Positions 8,615 to 17,999 of a stretch of DNA of 64,000 bases are shown piece after piece. Source of the stretch: Curvibacter lanceolatus ATCC 14669 (GTDB lineage Bacteria; Pseudomonadota; Gammaproteobacteria; Burkholderiales; Burkholderiaceae_C); the NCBI RefSeq assembly GCF_000381265.1, contig NZ_KB906256.1, positions 1 to 64,000 of the forward strand, in the 5' to 3' direction. The notes beneath the pieces are model-generated. The model was not told the DNA's origin, searched no databases, and worked only from the letters and a program-made list of their open reading frames with translations. How positions within the stretch are numbered: position 1 is the stretch's first letter; every line of letters begins with the position of its first letter. Both the position numbers and the translations under genes were made by a program.

Positions 8615-8731
8615 GGCGGCAACAACTATGGCTCCAACGACCACTACCACCCGGAAAGTGGAGGTCAGAAAAAGCGCTCGCTTGAGCGCTTTTTCGTTGG
8701 CGCCGCCGGTGTGATCGTGACCAGCAGACAT
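8615..8731 (-). pseudogene. czcD: czcD remnant (cation diffusion facilitator N-terminus)
   Basis: The minus strand begins MSAGHDHTGGANEKALKRAL followed by FLTSTFRVVVVVGAIVVAA, the start of CzcD-type CDF exporters (His-rich N-terminus, then TM1). After about 39 residues the similarity stops: the frame continues with unrelated sequence to a stop at 8525, and the remaining five membrane segments and metal site are absent. It lies 10 bases downstream of czcA, the normal position of czcD in czcCBAD clusters. Confidence 0.75.
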
Positions 8732-8740
8732 GGGGATTCC

Positions 8741-11700
8741 TTAGGTTGAGTGAACGACAGGCGGTTGGGGATCCGTGTCGTGTTCTTTGACCATCTCGTC
8801 GGGCTTGTCTTTATGGTGAGCCCAGCTGTAGAGCAGCGGCAGTACAAGCAAAGTCAGCGCGGTGGACGACAAAATGCCGCCGATCACCACCGTGGCCAAA
8901 GGCCGCTGGACCTCGGAGCCAGTACCCGTTGCGAGTGCCATCGGGATGAAGCCCAGAGAGGCGACCATGGCGGTCATCAGCACAGGACGCAGACGCTGCA
9001 CCGCACCTTCATGAACGGCCTTGTCGAGGGGCATTCCTTCCTCACGCAGGTGGCGGATGAAGGACAGCATCACCAGGCCGTTCAAGACCGCCACGCCACT
9101 CAGCGCGATGAAGCCGACGCCTGCGGAGATGGACAACGGGATATCGCGAAGCCACAAAGAGACTACCCCACCGGTGAGCGCGAAAGGGATGCCGGTGAAC
9201 ACCAGCAGACCATCCTTGACATTGCCGAACATGGCGAACAGCAACACAAAGACCATTCCCAGCGACACCGGGATCACGATCTCCAGACGCTTGGTGGCCG
9301 ATTGAAGGTTCTCAAACTGGCCGCCCCATGCCATCCAGTATCCGGCGGGCAGGGTGACCTGCTGCATCTTCTCTTGTGCCTCTGCGACGAAAGAGCCCAG
9401 GTCACGGCCTCTTACGTTCGCACTGATCACGATACGGCGTTTGCCATCCTCACGGCTGACCTGATTGGGGCCTGGCGCCAAGTCAAAGTTGGCGACTTCA
9501 CTCAAGGGAATGAAGGTCACGGCGTTGGCGTTCGCACCCTTGGGCAAAGCGACAGGCAGGCGCTTGATGGCGTCGAGATCCTGGCGCGTCACCTCGGGCA
9601 GACGCACCACGATGCCGAAGCGGCGATCCCCTTCGAACATGATCCCTGAATCACGGCCACCAATGGCCGTCCCAATGGTGTCCTGGACATCGGCAACATT
9701 CAGACCATAGCGAGCCGTCTTGGCACGGTCGATGTTCACCGTGAGCATGGGCAACCCGGTAGTCTGCTCAACCTTCGCTTCGGAAGATCCTTCCAGCCCC
9801 TGCAGAATCGTCAATGCCTCAGCGGCGGACTTGTTGAGTTGGTCCATGTCGTCGCCGAAGATCTTGACGGCAACGTCGCTCCGAACCCCGGAGATCAGTT
9901 CGTTGAAGCGCAGCTGGATGGGCTGAGAGAACTCGTAGCTGTTGCCAGCCATCTTTTCCGCCTCTTCTTGGATTGCATCAAGCAGTTCCGCAGGGGTCTT
10001 CCTCGGCTCTGGCCACTGATCCACCGGATTCAGCATGATGTAGCCGTCCGAGATGTTGGGCGGCATCGGATCAGAAGCGATCTCCGCGGTACCCGTTCGA
10101 GCGAATACGCGTTTGATTTCAGGGAATTTCTGCTTGAGCATGGTCTCCAGCTTGCTCTGCATCTCGAGCGACTGTGTGAGACTGGTGCCGGGAATGCGAA
10201 TCGCCTGGATCGCGATGTCACCTTCGCTCAAGTTAGGTGCGAACTCAGTGCCAAGGCGAGTGGCGAGGAGTCCCGACAGCACCACGGCCACTACAGCCAG
10301 CGTCACCACGATGGTCCGAGCCGCCATCACCCTGTCGAGCAGAGGTTCATAGCGCAACCGGACCCAGTGCATGAGACGGTTTTCTTTCTCCGCCACGTGC
10401 TTGCCGATGAAGAGCGCCACGGCCGCGGGAACGAACGTCACAGACAGCAGCATTGCGCCGAGCAGTGCGATCACGACGGTGAAGGCCATCGGGTGGAACA
10501 TCTTCGCCTCGACGCCGGTCAGGGCGAAGATGGGCAGGTACACCACCATGATGATGAGCTGACCGAAGATAAGCGGACGTCGTGCCTCCTGAGAAGCGGC
10601 AAACACCTCTTTAAAGCGCTCTTTGAACGTTAGATTTCGACCCGATGCAGCTTGGGCGTGCGCCAATCTTCGGACACAGTTTTCCACGATAACCACTGCG
10701 CCGTCGACAATGATGCCGAAGTCCAGAGCGCCAAGGCTCATCAGATTGGCGCTGACCTTCTGGCTCACCATGCCCGTAAAGGTGAACAACATCGCCAGCG
10801 GAATCACCGTTGCGGTAATCAGGGCCGCACGGATGTTTCCAAGGAACAGGAACAACACAACGATCACCAGGATCGCGCCTTCCAGCAGGTTCTTTTTGAC
10901 GGTTGCGATGGCCTTGTCGACCAGAACGGTTCGGTCGTAGACGGTGACCGCCTTCACGCCCTTGGGCAGAGAGCGATTGATCTCTACCATCTTCGCGTCC
11001 ACCGCCTGTGACACGACTCGGCTGTTCTCCCCGATCAGCATGAAGACCGTGCCGAGCACCACCTCGCGCCCATTGTCGGTCGCGGCACCCGTACGCAGTT
11101 CCTTGCCGACCATGACTTCCGCAACGTCGCTCACGCGGATGGGCACGCCTGCATAGTTGCCAAGGATCACATTGCGAAGGTCATCCATGTTCTTGACCTG
11201 GCCTGGCGCGCGGATCAGGTACTGCTCGCCCTTTCGCTCGATATATCCCGCACCGACGTTGGCGTTGTTGCGGTCGAGCGCCGTCACGATATCGGTCATG
11301 GTCAGACCATAAGCAGACATCTTTTCCGGGCTCGGCGCGATCTGGTACTCCTTCGAATAGCCGCCGATGCTGTTGATTTCGGTGACACCCTTCACGTTGC
11401 GCAACTGGGGTTTGATGATCCAGTCCTGAATCTCGCGCAGATCTGTGGGTGTGTAGGCCTCGCCATTTGGCTTTCGAGCGTCATCTTCGGCCTCAACAGT
11501 CCAAAGGTAGATTTCGCCCAAACCAGTGGAGATCGGACCGATGGCCGGACTCACTCCTATCGGCAACTGATCCCTTGCGGACTGAATCCGTTCGTTCACC
11601 AGTTGGCGTGCGAAATAGACATCGGTGCCGTCTTCGAAGATGACGGTGACTTGCGACAGACCGTAGCGTGACAGAGACCGTGTCTGCTTTAGGCCGGGAA

Positions 11701-11926
11701 GGCCCGCCATGACCACTTCGATCGGGTAGGTGACACGTTGCTCTGCCTCCAGCGGCGAATAACCCGGCGCCGAGGTGTTAATTTGGACCTGGACGTTGGT
11801 GATGTCCGGGACCGCATCGATAGGTAGCCGTTGGTAATTGAAGATTCCCAGGCCGATTAGCCCCAGGACGCCCAGCATGACGAACCATCGCTGCGCGATG
11901 GAGAAATTGATGATGCGTTCAAACAT
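8741..11926 (-). CDS. czcA: CzcA, heavy-metal RND efflux pump
   Basis: 1061 residues, full length for the HME-RND family (about 1,040-1,065). It starts MFERIINFSIAQRWFVML with TM1, then a periplasmic pore domain, the TM2-TM6 block containing the proton-relay signature DFGIIVDGAVVIVEN (about residues 400-418; Asp, Asp and Glu typical of divalent-cation exporters of the CzcA group), a second periplasmic domain, and TM8-TM12. It pumps Zn2+, Co2+ or Cd2+ using the proton gradient as the inner-membrane part of a CzcCBA tripartite complex. Last intact gene of the czcI-C-B-A order, 9 bases after czcB. Confidence 0.95.
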   Translation of the reverse strand: MFERIINFSIAQRWFVMLGVLGLIGLGIFNYQRLPIDAVPDITNVQVQINTSAPGYSPLEAEQRVTYPIEVVMAGLPGLKQTRSLSRYGLSQVTVIFEDGTDVYFARQLVNERIQSARDQLPIGVSPAIGPISTGLGEIYLWTVEAEDDARKPNGEAYTPTDLREIQDWIIKPQLRNVKGVTEINSIGGYSKEYQIAPSPEKMSAYGLTMTDIVTALDRNNANVGAGYIERKGEQYLIRAPGQVKNMDDLRNVILGNYAGVPIRVSDVAEVMVGKELRTGAATDNGREVVLGTVFMLIGENSRVVSQAVDAKMVEINRSLPKGVKAVTVYDRTVLVDKAIATVKKNLLEGAILVIVVLFLFLGNIRAALITATVIPLAMLFTFTGMVSQKVSANLMSLGALDFGIIVDGAVVIVENCVRRLAHAQAASGRNLTFKERFKEVFAASQEARRPLIFGQLIIMVVYLPIFALTGVEAKMFHPMAFTVVIALLGAMLLSVTFVPAAVALFIGKHVAEKENRLMHWVRLRYEPLLDRVMAARTIVVTLAVVAVVLSGLLATRLGTEFAPNLSEGDIAIQAIRIPGTSLTQSLEMQSKLETMLKQKFPEIKRVFARTGTAEIASDPMPPNISDGYIMLNPVDQWPEPRKTPAELLDAIQEEAEKMAGNSYEFSQPIQLRFNELISGVRSDVAVKIFGDDMDQLNKSAAEALTILQGLEGSSEAKVEQTTGLPMLTVNIDRAKTARYGLNVADVQDTIGTAIGGRDSGIMFEGDRRFGIVVRLPEVTRQDLDAIKRLPVALPKGANANAVTFIPLSEVANFDLAPGPNQVSREDGKRRIVISANVRGRDLGSFVAEAQEKMQQVTLPAGYWMAWGGQFENLQSATKRLEIVIPVSLGMVFVLLFAMFGNVKDGLLVFTGIPFALTGGVVSLWLRDIPLSISAGVGFIALSGVAVLNGLVMLSFIRHLREEGMPLDKAVHEGAVQRLRPVLMTAMVASLGFIPMALATGTGSEVQRPLATVVIGGILSSTALTLLVLPLLYSWAHHKDKPDEMVKEHDTDPQPPVVHST

Positions 11927-11935
11927 GATTTGCGA

Positions 11936-13360
11936 TCAGTGCTCGTGGCCTGCGGAACCCTTGCCCTTTTGCGCCTTGACCACATAGCTGTTCTTGCCAG
12001 CCAAGGTGGTGCCAGCTTCCAGGCCCGACACAATTTCAACGCGCTTGCCATCGGAGCGACCGATACGCACAGCACGTGCCTCGAAGCCCCCATTGACCTG
12101 TACGAAAACAGAAGGCCTTTCTTCGATGGTCTGAATGGCCTCTGCAGAAACTGTCACTGGTGCATTGGACTTACCCGAGACCAACTCAACGGTGACGAAC
12201 AGGCCCGGGCGCCAGGCGAGATTGGGATTGGGCAACGTCACCCGGGCAACTGCTGTACGGGTTTGCTCACCCAGCAGCGAGCCGACGTAAGAGATCTTGC
12301 CCGTCGCAGATTGCTCGAATCCGCTTGCGCGAATCGTGGTGACTTCGCCCACGCGGACTAGGTTGAGGTTGGCGGCGTTTACGTTTATTTGAGCCCATAC
12401 CGACGACAGGTCGGAGATGGTAAAGACTTGCGCGTCCTCGCGCACGGACTCGCCAAGAGAGAGGTGCTTCTCAACGACCATGCCGTCGAACGGTGCGCGC
12501 AACTCATACCGCGCCAGCGTGCCAGAGCCGCCTGTGGCGCCGATGGCCTGGAGCTTCTGAGATGCATTCGACACTGCGATTTCGGCCTCGCGTTGCGCTT
12601 GTTCTGCCTGCAAAAAGTCCTGCTGGGCAGAGATCTTGTCTTCGAAAAGACGGCGCTCACGGTCTGCCGTTACCTTTGCCAGTGCAAGCCGCTTTTGCGC
12701 GGCCAATAGTTCGCTGCGTTGCTCGGAAACGCCTACGCTGGCAAGCACGGCCAGGACCTGCCCCTTACGCACTTGCTGGCCGAGGTTCACTGAGACGCTC
12801 TCGACGACACCGGCGACACGGGGCACGACGTGGGCCGTGCGGTCTTCGTTGAAACGGATCTCACCGGGCAGTTGCACGCTTCCGGCGACTTCAGCGGGGC
12901 CCGCAGTTTCGATCTCGATACCGGACGTTGCAATCTGCTCTTTGCTAAATTCGACCTTCTCGTTGTGCTCTGCCTCCTTCCTGGGCGCAGCAGCCTGCTT
13001 CTCGCCGGCTGTGCTTGAGTTGTCCGCCACAGCAGCCGACTTCTCTGCTTCGGACTTAGCCGCTTTCGACTTGACGTCGTGACCATGCTCATCCTCGTGT
13101 TCGGCCGAACTTTCCACGTGCCCGTCTGCATCTTTGTGGTCTCCGCCGTCCTTTCCTGCAGTCTTGGCGTCGGCATCATGCTCGTCGTGAGCATGACTAT
13201 CGCGTTGCGCTTTGGCCACCTTGGCGGGGTCGACGTCTTGGCCGGATTTCCCACTACGCATGATTGCCACCCCAGCCACAGCGGCCAGGACGACGATGAC
13301 TGCGATGACGACCCACTGCTTTGGCGAGGAGCCGGTCGGTACGTTGTTGCTGCTCTTCAT
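11936..13360 (-). CDS. czcB: CzcB, membrane-fusion (adaptor) protein
   Basis: 474 residues. An N-terminal anchor (KQWVVIAVIVVLAAVAGVAI) is followed by a long His/Asp/Glu/Lys-rich region with HAHDEHDAD, DGGDHKDADGH and HEDEHGHD, as in metal-binding CzcB N-termini. Then come the barrel-sandwich, coiled-coil and beta-barrel parts of an HlyD-type adaptor (VPRVAGVVESVSVNLGQQVRKGQVLAVL; YELRAPFDGMVVEKHLSLGESV). The C-terminus again has His (GSAGHEH). It links CzcA to the outer-membrane CzcC. Lies 17 bases downstream of czcC, so clearly in the same transcript. Confidence 0.93.
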   Translation of the reverse strand: MKSSNNVPTGSSPKQWVVIAVIVVLAAVAGVAIMRSGKSGQDVDPAKVAKAQRDSHAHDEHDADAKTAGKDGGDHKDADGHVESSAEHEDEHGHDVKSKAAKSEAEKSAAVADNSSTAGEKQAAAPRKEAEHNEKVEFSKEQIATSGIEIETAGPAEVAGSVQLPGEIRFNEDRTAHVVPRVAGVVESVSVNLGQQVRKGQVLAVLASVGVSEQRSELLAAQKRLALAKVTADRERRLFEDKISAQQDFLQAEQAQREAEIAVSNASQKLQAIGATGGSGTLARYELRAPFDGMVVEKHLSLGESVREDAQVFTISDLSSVWAQINVNAANLNLVRVGEVTTIRASGFEQSATGKISYVGSLLGEQTRTAVARVTLPNPNLAWRPGLFVTVELVSGKSNAPVTVSAEAIQTIEERPSVFVQVNGGFEARAVRIGRSDGKRVEIVSGLEAGTTLAGKNSYVVKAQKGKGSAGHEH

Positions 13361-13377
13361 GATTCAGAAGGTCCGAG

Positions 13378-14725
13378 TTATTGGGGTTTGAGCAAGGCCG
13401 ACGTTTCATCGGAAATGCTGAGAAGACGTTCCAGTTCCGCTGCAGCCTGGTAGGTGTCGGAGAGCGCGCGCAGATACTGCGCCTGGGTCCCGACCAGGGT
13501 CCGCTGGGCGTCAAGCGTTTCAAGGTAGCTGAACTTGCCCAAGGTAAATCCCTGGGATGCGGCTTCATAGGCGCTGCGAGCGCCAGGAACGGCGTCGCGT
13601 TGAAGGGTCAACGCTTCGGTGCGCGCGGCGCGCAATTGCTCACGAGCCTGGTTGACCTGTGTTGACAGTCTGACTTCTGTCGCAGCAAGTTCATCTTGGG
13701 CCTTGTATTCTCGGCTGATAGCCTCGGCGATATTTCCCTGATTGCGGTCGAAGATGGGAATCGGGACAGTGATGCCGACAACTGCCATGGTGACGCCTGC
13801 GGTTTGGTCCCGTTTTGCTCCTGCAGTGATCCCGACATCGACCACACCGCGTGCTTTCTCCAAGTTAACGGCGGCCGTAGCCCGTTGGACTTCGACTCGG
13901 GCCCTTCGTAACAAAGGGGAATTTTGCATGTGCGCGAAGACAAACTCGTCGGGCAGGTCTGCGGCCGGCATCACTAGATTGCCGAGTACCTCCCCATAGG
14001 TCGTGTTCGTTTCGCCCCATAGTGACGAAAGTTGCTTGCGAGCCGCGCGCACATCGCTCTCCGCCCGGGCAAGCTCGGCTTGTGCTGCTGCCTGTGCTAC
14101 CCGAGCGCGAGTCTCCTCGACCGGAGACACTTTGCCGGCCTGGACGCGCTTGCCTGCAGCATTGGCGCTGCCAGATGACAGGGCCAGCGACTCTTGCGCA
14201 AGCTTGAGGCGCTCCTGCGACAAGAGCCCCTCATAGTAGGCGCTGATCACTGCGGCTCGAACGTCTGCGCGTTTTTGCTCGATGTCAAGCGCTGCCTGGT
14301 CCCGTACCCTGCTGGCCACTGCTATGCGTGCCTCACGCTTTCCACCGCGCTCGATGGGTACCGTCACCTGCAGGGTCGAAGTACGACGACCGTTCTTGAA
14401 GTCTTCCTGCAGGAATGACCCCTCTGGGTTCGGTCGCAAACCTGCCTGCGTGAGGCTACCGGCTGTAGCGTCCCATTCTCGACGGACTGCGGCGAGGTCT
14501 GGGTTCGCTGCCAATGCACGCCGGACAGCCTCGACCATGGTGATGCCGTTGGCGGTTGAAGGAACCGTCAGCGTTGTTGCTGTCGATACCGGGGGGGGGG
14601 GCTACTTGCGCCTGCGCAGCGCAGGCAGTGAAGAGCAACGCGAACACAACGCGCGGCGCCGCCTCACGAAATGAGGGACGAAGAAATGCCACTGGGAACT
14701 CCGAAATAAATGAAAAATTCGGCAA
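13378..14725 (-). pseudogene. czcC: CzcC outer-membrane factor, frameshifted at a poly-C tract
   Basis: An outer-membrane factor of the TolC/CzcC family. The signal peptide is encoded from the ATG at 14725 (ending VFALLFTACAAQAQVAPPP), but after 11 consecutive C (minus strand) the frame shifts, and the rest (VSTATTLTVPSTANGITMVEAVRRAL…) lies in another frame down to 13378. Ten or 13 C would restore one protein of about 450 residues, the normal size. An internal ATG at 14538 would give a 386-residue protein without signal peptide, which could not reach the outer membrane. Possible explanations are slippage (phase variation), a true null mutation or a sequencing error. Confidence 0.8.
14591..14601. 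repeat. Homopolymer run of 11 G (C on czcC sense strand)
   Basis: Eleven G in a row just after the czcC signal-peptide codons. The two parts of czcC are out of frame by one base across it. Confidence 0.9.
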
Positions 14726-14756
14726 GTCCGGATGATTTACTGGTTATTAACCAGCA

Positions 14757-15110
14757 TCAGGAGATCGCCGCCAGATATTGGCGAAAACCCCATTTGGGCC
14801 TTTCTATTTCGCTGGGAGAGCGAGAGCCCTGCGGAGTTACATAATCAGAAATCGTCCACGTTTTGCCTGTGACGATCGGCCAGTCGGCCGCGTCGCATGC
14901 TACGAACATCGCAGCAGGCTGTGAGAGCTCATGGAACTGGCAGATGCCGCCAGGTTCGTTCGTGTGGATGAGATGCTGACTGACTCCCGCGATGCCGACG
15001 GTGATGGCGGAAATCGCGCCCACGTCATCGCCGACCTCATGCGCCTGTGCCGCGGACCACTGGACCGGGAACAGCATCAGCATTATGACGATGACGAAAC
15101 GGCTAAACAT
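14757..15110 (-). CDS. czcI: CzcI-like small periplasmic regulator
   Basis: 117 residues from the ATG at 15110, beginning MFSRFVIVIMLMLFPVQWSAAQA, a clear signal peptide. The mature part has several His and Cys residues (QAHEV, SQHLIHTNEPGGICQFHE, VACDAADW), in keeping with metal contact. CzcI proteins are small periplasmic proteins encoded directly before czcC and thought to modulate czc expression; the position here fits, 32 bases before czcC. Sequence similarity within this family is low, so the call rests on size, signal peptide and context. Confidence 0.6.
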   Translation of the reverse strand: MFSRFVIVIMLMLFPVQWSAAQAHEVGDDVGAISAITVGIAGVSQHLIHTNEPGGICQFHELSQPAAMFVACDAADWPIVTGKTWTISDYVTPQGSRSPSEIERPKWGFRQYLAAIS

Positions 15111-15156
15111 TTGGACACATTCTTCGAGCGGAGAAGTCAGCGTAGAGGCCACCGTT

Positions 15157-15444
15157 TCAGAAGCCTTCGCTCGTGCGGATCTGTCCGCCCTTCATAGTGC
15201 GCAGCGTCTCGCGCTCGCCTAGATCATGACTCAGGCCATCACCCTCGGGTGCAGGATAGTCCAGCGCATCGCAGGTCGGGCCGAGACTCTGCTTGGCCGC
15301 ATTGCGCTGCGCGACTGCTTCGGCACGGCTGTTGCTCAGTACTTGGTGCAACGGGGACTCGGTGACACCCTTTTCACTACGGCCGGGATGGATGGGGTCA
15401 GCAGCCAGAGAGTAGGTAATGAGGAGGTTGTGAGCCTTAAACAT
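15157..15444 (-). CDS. Small protein of unknown function, first gene of the czc transcript
   Basis: 95 residues from the ATG at 15444, chosen because AAAGGAATAACC precedes it; an upstream in-frame ATG at 15492 lacks this. The start MFKAHNLLITYSLAA looks like a signal peptide cut short, so a small frameshift at its end is possible. The rest is polar (SRAEAVAQRNAAKQS) with no family recognised. It lies between the divergent palindromic operator and czcI and so would be the first gene of the czc operon. Function unknown. Confidence 0.5.
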   Translation of the reverse strand: MFKAHNLLITYSLAADPIHPGRSEKGVTESPLHQVLSNSRAEAVAQRNAAKQSLGPTCDALDYPAPEGDGLSHDLGERETLRTMKGGQIRTSEGF

Positions 15445-15545
15445 GGTTATTCCTTTCGTTTTGCCTACCTCTCGTGGAGGTGGGCCGGACAACGTGTTAC
15501 GGTGAATGAATTTTTAAAAACCAGTCCTCTGATTTGCCTACACCA

Positions 15546-15566
15546 GGATTACAAATAAGTAATCAC
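15546..15566. promoter_or_regulatory. Palindromic operator in the divergent czc/response-regulator promoter region
   Basis: GGATTAC-AAATAA-GTAATCACC, a dyad with 7/6-base arms and a 6-base spacer, centred between the minus-strand czc transcript and the plus-strand two-component genes. Its core is identical to the site at 4056-4076. Two-component metal regulators of the CzcR/CopR group bind such short palindromes, and one site here could serve both directions. Confidence 0.7.
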
Positions 15567-15598
15567 CCTAGTTGCGTCCGAATTCTTATCATTGCCAT

Positions 15599-16273
15599 AT
15601 GCGAATATTAGTAATCGAAGACGACCATAAGATGGGTGACTACCTCCGCAAGGGGCTCACTGAAAACGGCTTCCAGGTCGACTTAGCTAGGGATGGACTG
15701 CAAGGCCTCAATATGGCGCTGGCGAGCGACTACGACTTGCTGCTCCTGGACGTGATGTTGCCTGGTCTGGACGGCTTCGGTGTGCTTTCCGCAGTGCGCG
15801 CGGCAAAGGCGCTGCCAGTTCTGATGCTGACGGCGAAAGACGAAATTGACGACCGCGTGCGAGGACTCCAGGCAGGTGCAGACGACTACCTCCTCAAACC
15901 TTTTGCATTTTCGGAACTTCTCGCCCGCCTGCATGCTCTGCTTCGCCGCGGCAAGCTACAGGAAGTCACGCAGTATCAGCTCGGAGGTCTGCAGCTGAAC
16001 CTGGTGGCCAGGCGAGCCACGCGCGACGGGGTACGACTGGAATTGACCGCTAAGGAGTTTTCGCTGCTCACGCTTCTGATGCGACGTACAGGGCAGGTCC
16101 TCTCTCGAACCATGCTGGCCGAGCAGGTCTGGAACATGAATTTCGATAGTGAAACCAACGTTGTGGAGGTCGCGATCCGGCGTCTGCGAAGCAAGATGGA
16201 CGACCCCTTCGATACCAAACTCTTGCATACCGTGCGCGGCATGGGATATGTCCTGGAAGACAGAGGCGCCTGA
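15599..16273 (+). CDS. OmpR-family metal response regulator
   Basis: 224 residues from ATG 15599 ([13 protein letters not shown]), a better start than the upstream frame at 15572. The receiver domain has the acidic pair EDD, the phospho-acceptor Asp in [15 protein letters not shown] (about residue 51), Thr in LMLTAKD and Lys in YLLKPF. The C-terminal winged helix is of OmpR/PhoB type ([15 protein letters not shown]…[15 protein letters not shown]…[11 protein letters not shown]). Closest in style to CzcR, CopR and IrlR regulators. Overlaps the kinase gene by one base (TGATG). The operator at 15546 suggests it controls itself, czc and probably the flgB-like gene. Confidence 0.9.
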   Translation: MRILVIEDDHKMGDYLRKGLTENGFQVDLARDGLQGLNMALASDYDLLLLDVMLPGLDGFGVLSAVRAAKALPVLMLTAKDEIDDRVRGLQAGADDYLLKPFAFSELLARLHALLRRGKLQEVTQYQLGGLQLNLVARRATRDGVRLELTAKEFSLLTLLMRRTGQVLSRTMLAEQVWNMNFDSETNVVEVAIRRLRSKMDDPFDTKLLHTVRGMGYVLEDRGA

Positions 16274-17640
16274 TGGCCAAACGGTCTATCCAGAGCTCGA
16301 TGTCTCTGTGGTTGGCAGTTCAAACATTTTTCTTCCTGGCTGTCAGTTCCACCGTCATCTACGTAGTTGCCGACTGGACATTAAAAAAAAGCCAAGAGTC
16401 AGAGATCCTGCGGCACGAGGGGATGATTCGTAGTTTGTATGGTCAGGCCCAAAAGTCAGGTGACTTGCAAGAGCTGCGCGCTGAACTCACAGAATTTTTC
16501 CGCATCCACGACGAGCTGGCGGTTCAGCTGAAGCTCAACGGCGAAATGATTTTCGAAGCCGGCCCTGACGCATCGAATGACAACTGGCGGCAGGAGCACA
16601 TGCCGCCGACCGCAGATGCCCCAGAACTCGATCTGATCATGGCGGTAAGGGTCACAGCAGACCGCCAGATGCTCAGTACTTTGGCCATTGCCTTGGTGCT
16701 AGTGTCTCTTGCCGCATCTCTGGTGGCATCGATGGTCAGCGCAAGATTGGTCCGGCGCGGCCTTTCTCCCTTGAGAGCGTTGGCCAAAGAGACCCAAGAG
16801 GTTGGCCCGCACGCTTCCGGCAAGCGTCTGAACGAGGAGGCTTATGGCACCGAGATGGAGCCCTTCGTCCACCAGTTCAATCTGCTGCTCCAGCGAGCTG
16901 AACGCGCCTATCAACAGCTTGAGTCATTTAATGCCGACGTTGCACACGAGTTGCGGACCCCTTTGGCCAATCTGATTGGCGAGGCAGAAGTCGAGCTTGG
17001 GCGGCCACGTAATGCCGAGGAGCTCAGAGAGGTGCTTCTTTCGAATCTGGAGGAAGCTCGCAAGCTCTCCGCGATCGTGTCCGACATGCTTTTTCTGTCT
17101 CGAGCAGATCGAGGTGTCATTGCACGCACGGTGCAGGTCAACTCCTTGTGCGAACCTACCCTGGAGGTTGTCGAGTTTCACGAGGCATTGCTTGAGACCA
17201 AGGATCTCAGGATCGAGGTCAAGGGCGACGCGCAGGTAGAAGCAGACGTCGGGCTGGTCAAGCGCGCAATCTCGAATTTGCTAGGCAATGCAGTTCAGTA
17301 TGCGAGATACGGCTCCAGAATCCGCATTGACATCCTGATCGAGAGCGACGGTACGTGGATTGACGTCTCCAACGATGGTCCTGATATCCCGCCAGAGACT
17401 GGCGACAAGATATTTGAGCGGTTTTATCGTGTAGACCGGAGCCGTACGGGAGCGAACTATGGATTAGGTTTGTCCATCGTGGCAGCGATTGCGCGCATGC
17501 ACGGCGGCGCGACCAGATCCGTATCCCATCATGGAACCACAACTGTGGGCTTTTCCATAGCCAGCGTCCAGGGCTCGCGAGCTTTCAAGCACAGGCGGTC
17601 CAAGGTCCATGAGCAGCCTCCGGGCGGTGGTGGCACATGA
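16273..17640 (+). CDS. Heavy-metal sensor histidine kinase
   Basis: 455 residues. TM1 (about 12-36), a periplasmic sensor loop of roughly 100 residues, TM2 (about 137-160) and a HAMP linker come first. The dimerisation domain has the phosphorylated His in NADVAHELRTPLANL, and the ATPase domain has the N-box NLLGNAVQYA and G-box GLGLSIVAAIARMHGG. The layout is that of IrlS/CzcS/CopS kinases that sense periplasmic metal. Translationally coupled to the regulator gene upstream (one-base overlap). Its end overlaps by four bases the start of a small membrane ORF. Confidence 0.9.
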   Translation: MAKRSIQSSMSLWLAVQTFFFLAVSSTVIYVVADWTLKKSQESEILRHEGMIRSLYGQAQKSGDLQELRAELTEFFRIHDELAVQLKLNGEMIFEAGPDASNDNWRQEHMPPTADAPELDLIMAVRVTADRQMLSTLAIALVLVSLAASLVASMVSARLVRRGLSPLRALAKETQEVGPHASGKRLNEEAYGTEMEPFVHQFNLLLQRAERAYQQLESFNADVAHELRTPLANLIGEAEVELGRPRNAEELREVLLSNLEEARKLSAIVSDMLFLSRADRGVIARTVQVNSLCEPTLEVVEFHEALLETKDLRIEVKGDAQVEADVGLVKRAISNLLGNAVQYARYGSRIRIDILIESDGTWIDVSNDGPDIPPETGDKIFERFYRVDRSRTGANYGLGLSIVAAIARMHGGATRSVSHHGTTTVGFSIASVQGSRAFKHRRSKVHEQPPGGGGT

Positions 17641-17999
17641 AGCAAGTCTACGACCACCAATACGTCGATGGCCAGATCGCGGCCACTTACGTCGTGTTGA
17701 TCGTTGTCGCTGTGATTGCCCATTTCGCCTGCAAGCGTTGGTGCGACAAACATGAAAAAATGCCTGAGCCCAAGGTTGCCTACACCAAGCAACTTGTCAG
17801 ATCGGCTCTCAGAGAAAGTGGCCAACCGCACAGGGCAAAGGGCGCACCGGCGCGGCAAGAAGCGTTAAACCCCACACGCCGGTGCAGCACGGGCATTTTT
17901 CTCGATGGATTGCATTGCGGCGGTCACCAAGCTGCTGCACACCGCACATCTGCAATGCTAACCAATAACGCATCCCTCGTGGCAAGACCAAATGCATAA
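17637..17999 (+). CDS. Possible small membrane protein
   Basis: 120-residue frame whose ATG overlaps the kinase stop (ATGA), which favours translational coupling. Residues 17-32 form one membrane segment, followed by a basic, Cys-containing stretch (FACKRWCDKHEK). The second half is low-complexity and may not be a genuine fold; the frame overlaps the dgkA start by eight bases. Family unknown. Confidence 0.4.
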   Translation: MKQVYDHQYVDGQIAATYVVLIVVAVIAHFACKRWCDKHEKMPEPKVAYTKQLVRSALRESGQPHRAKGAPARQEALNPTRRCSTGIFLDGLHCGGHQAAAHRTSAMLTNNASLVARPNA

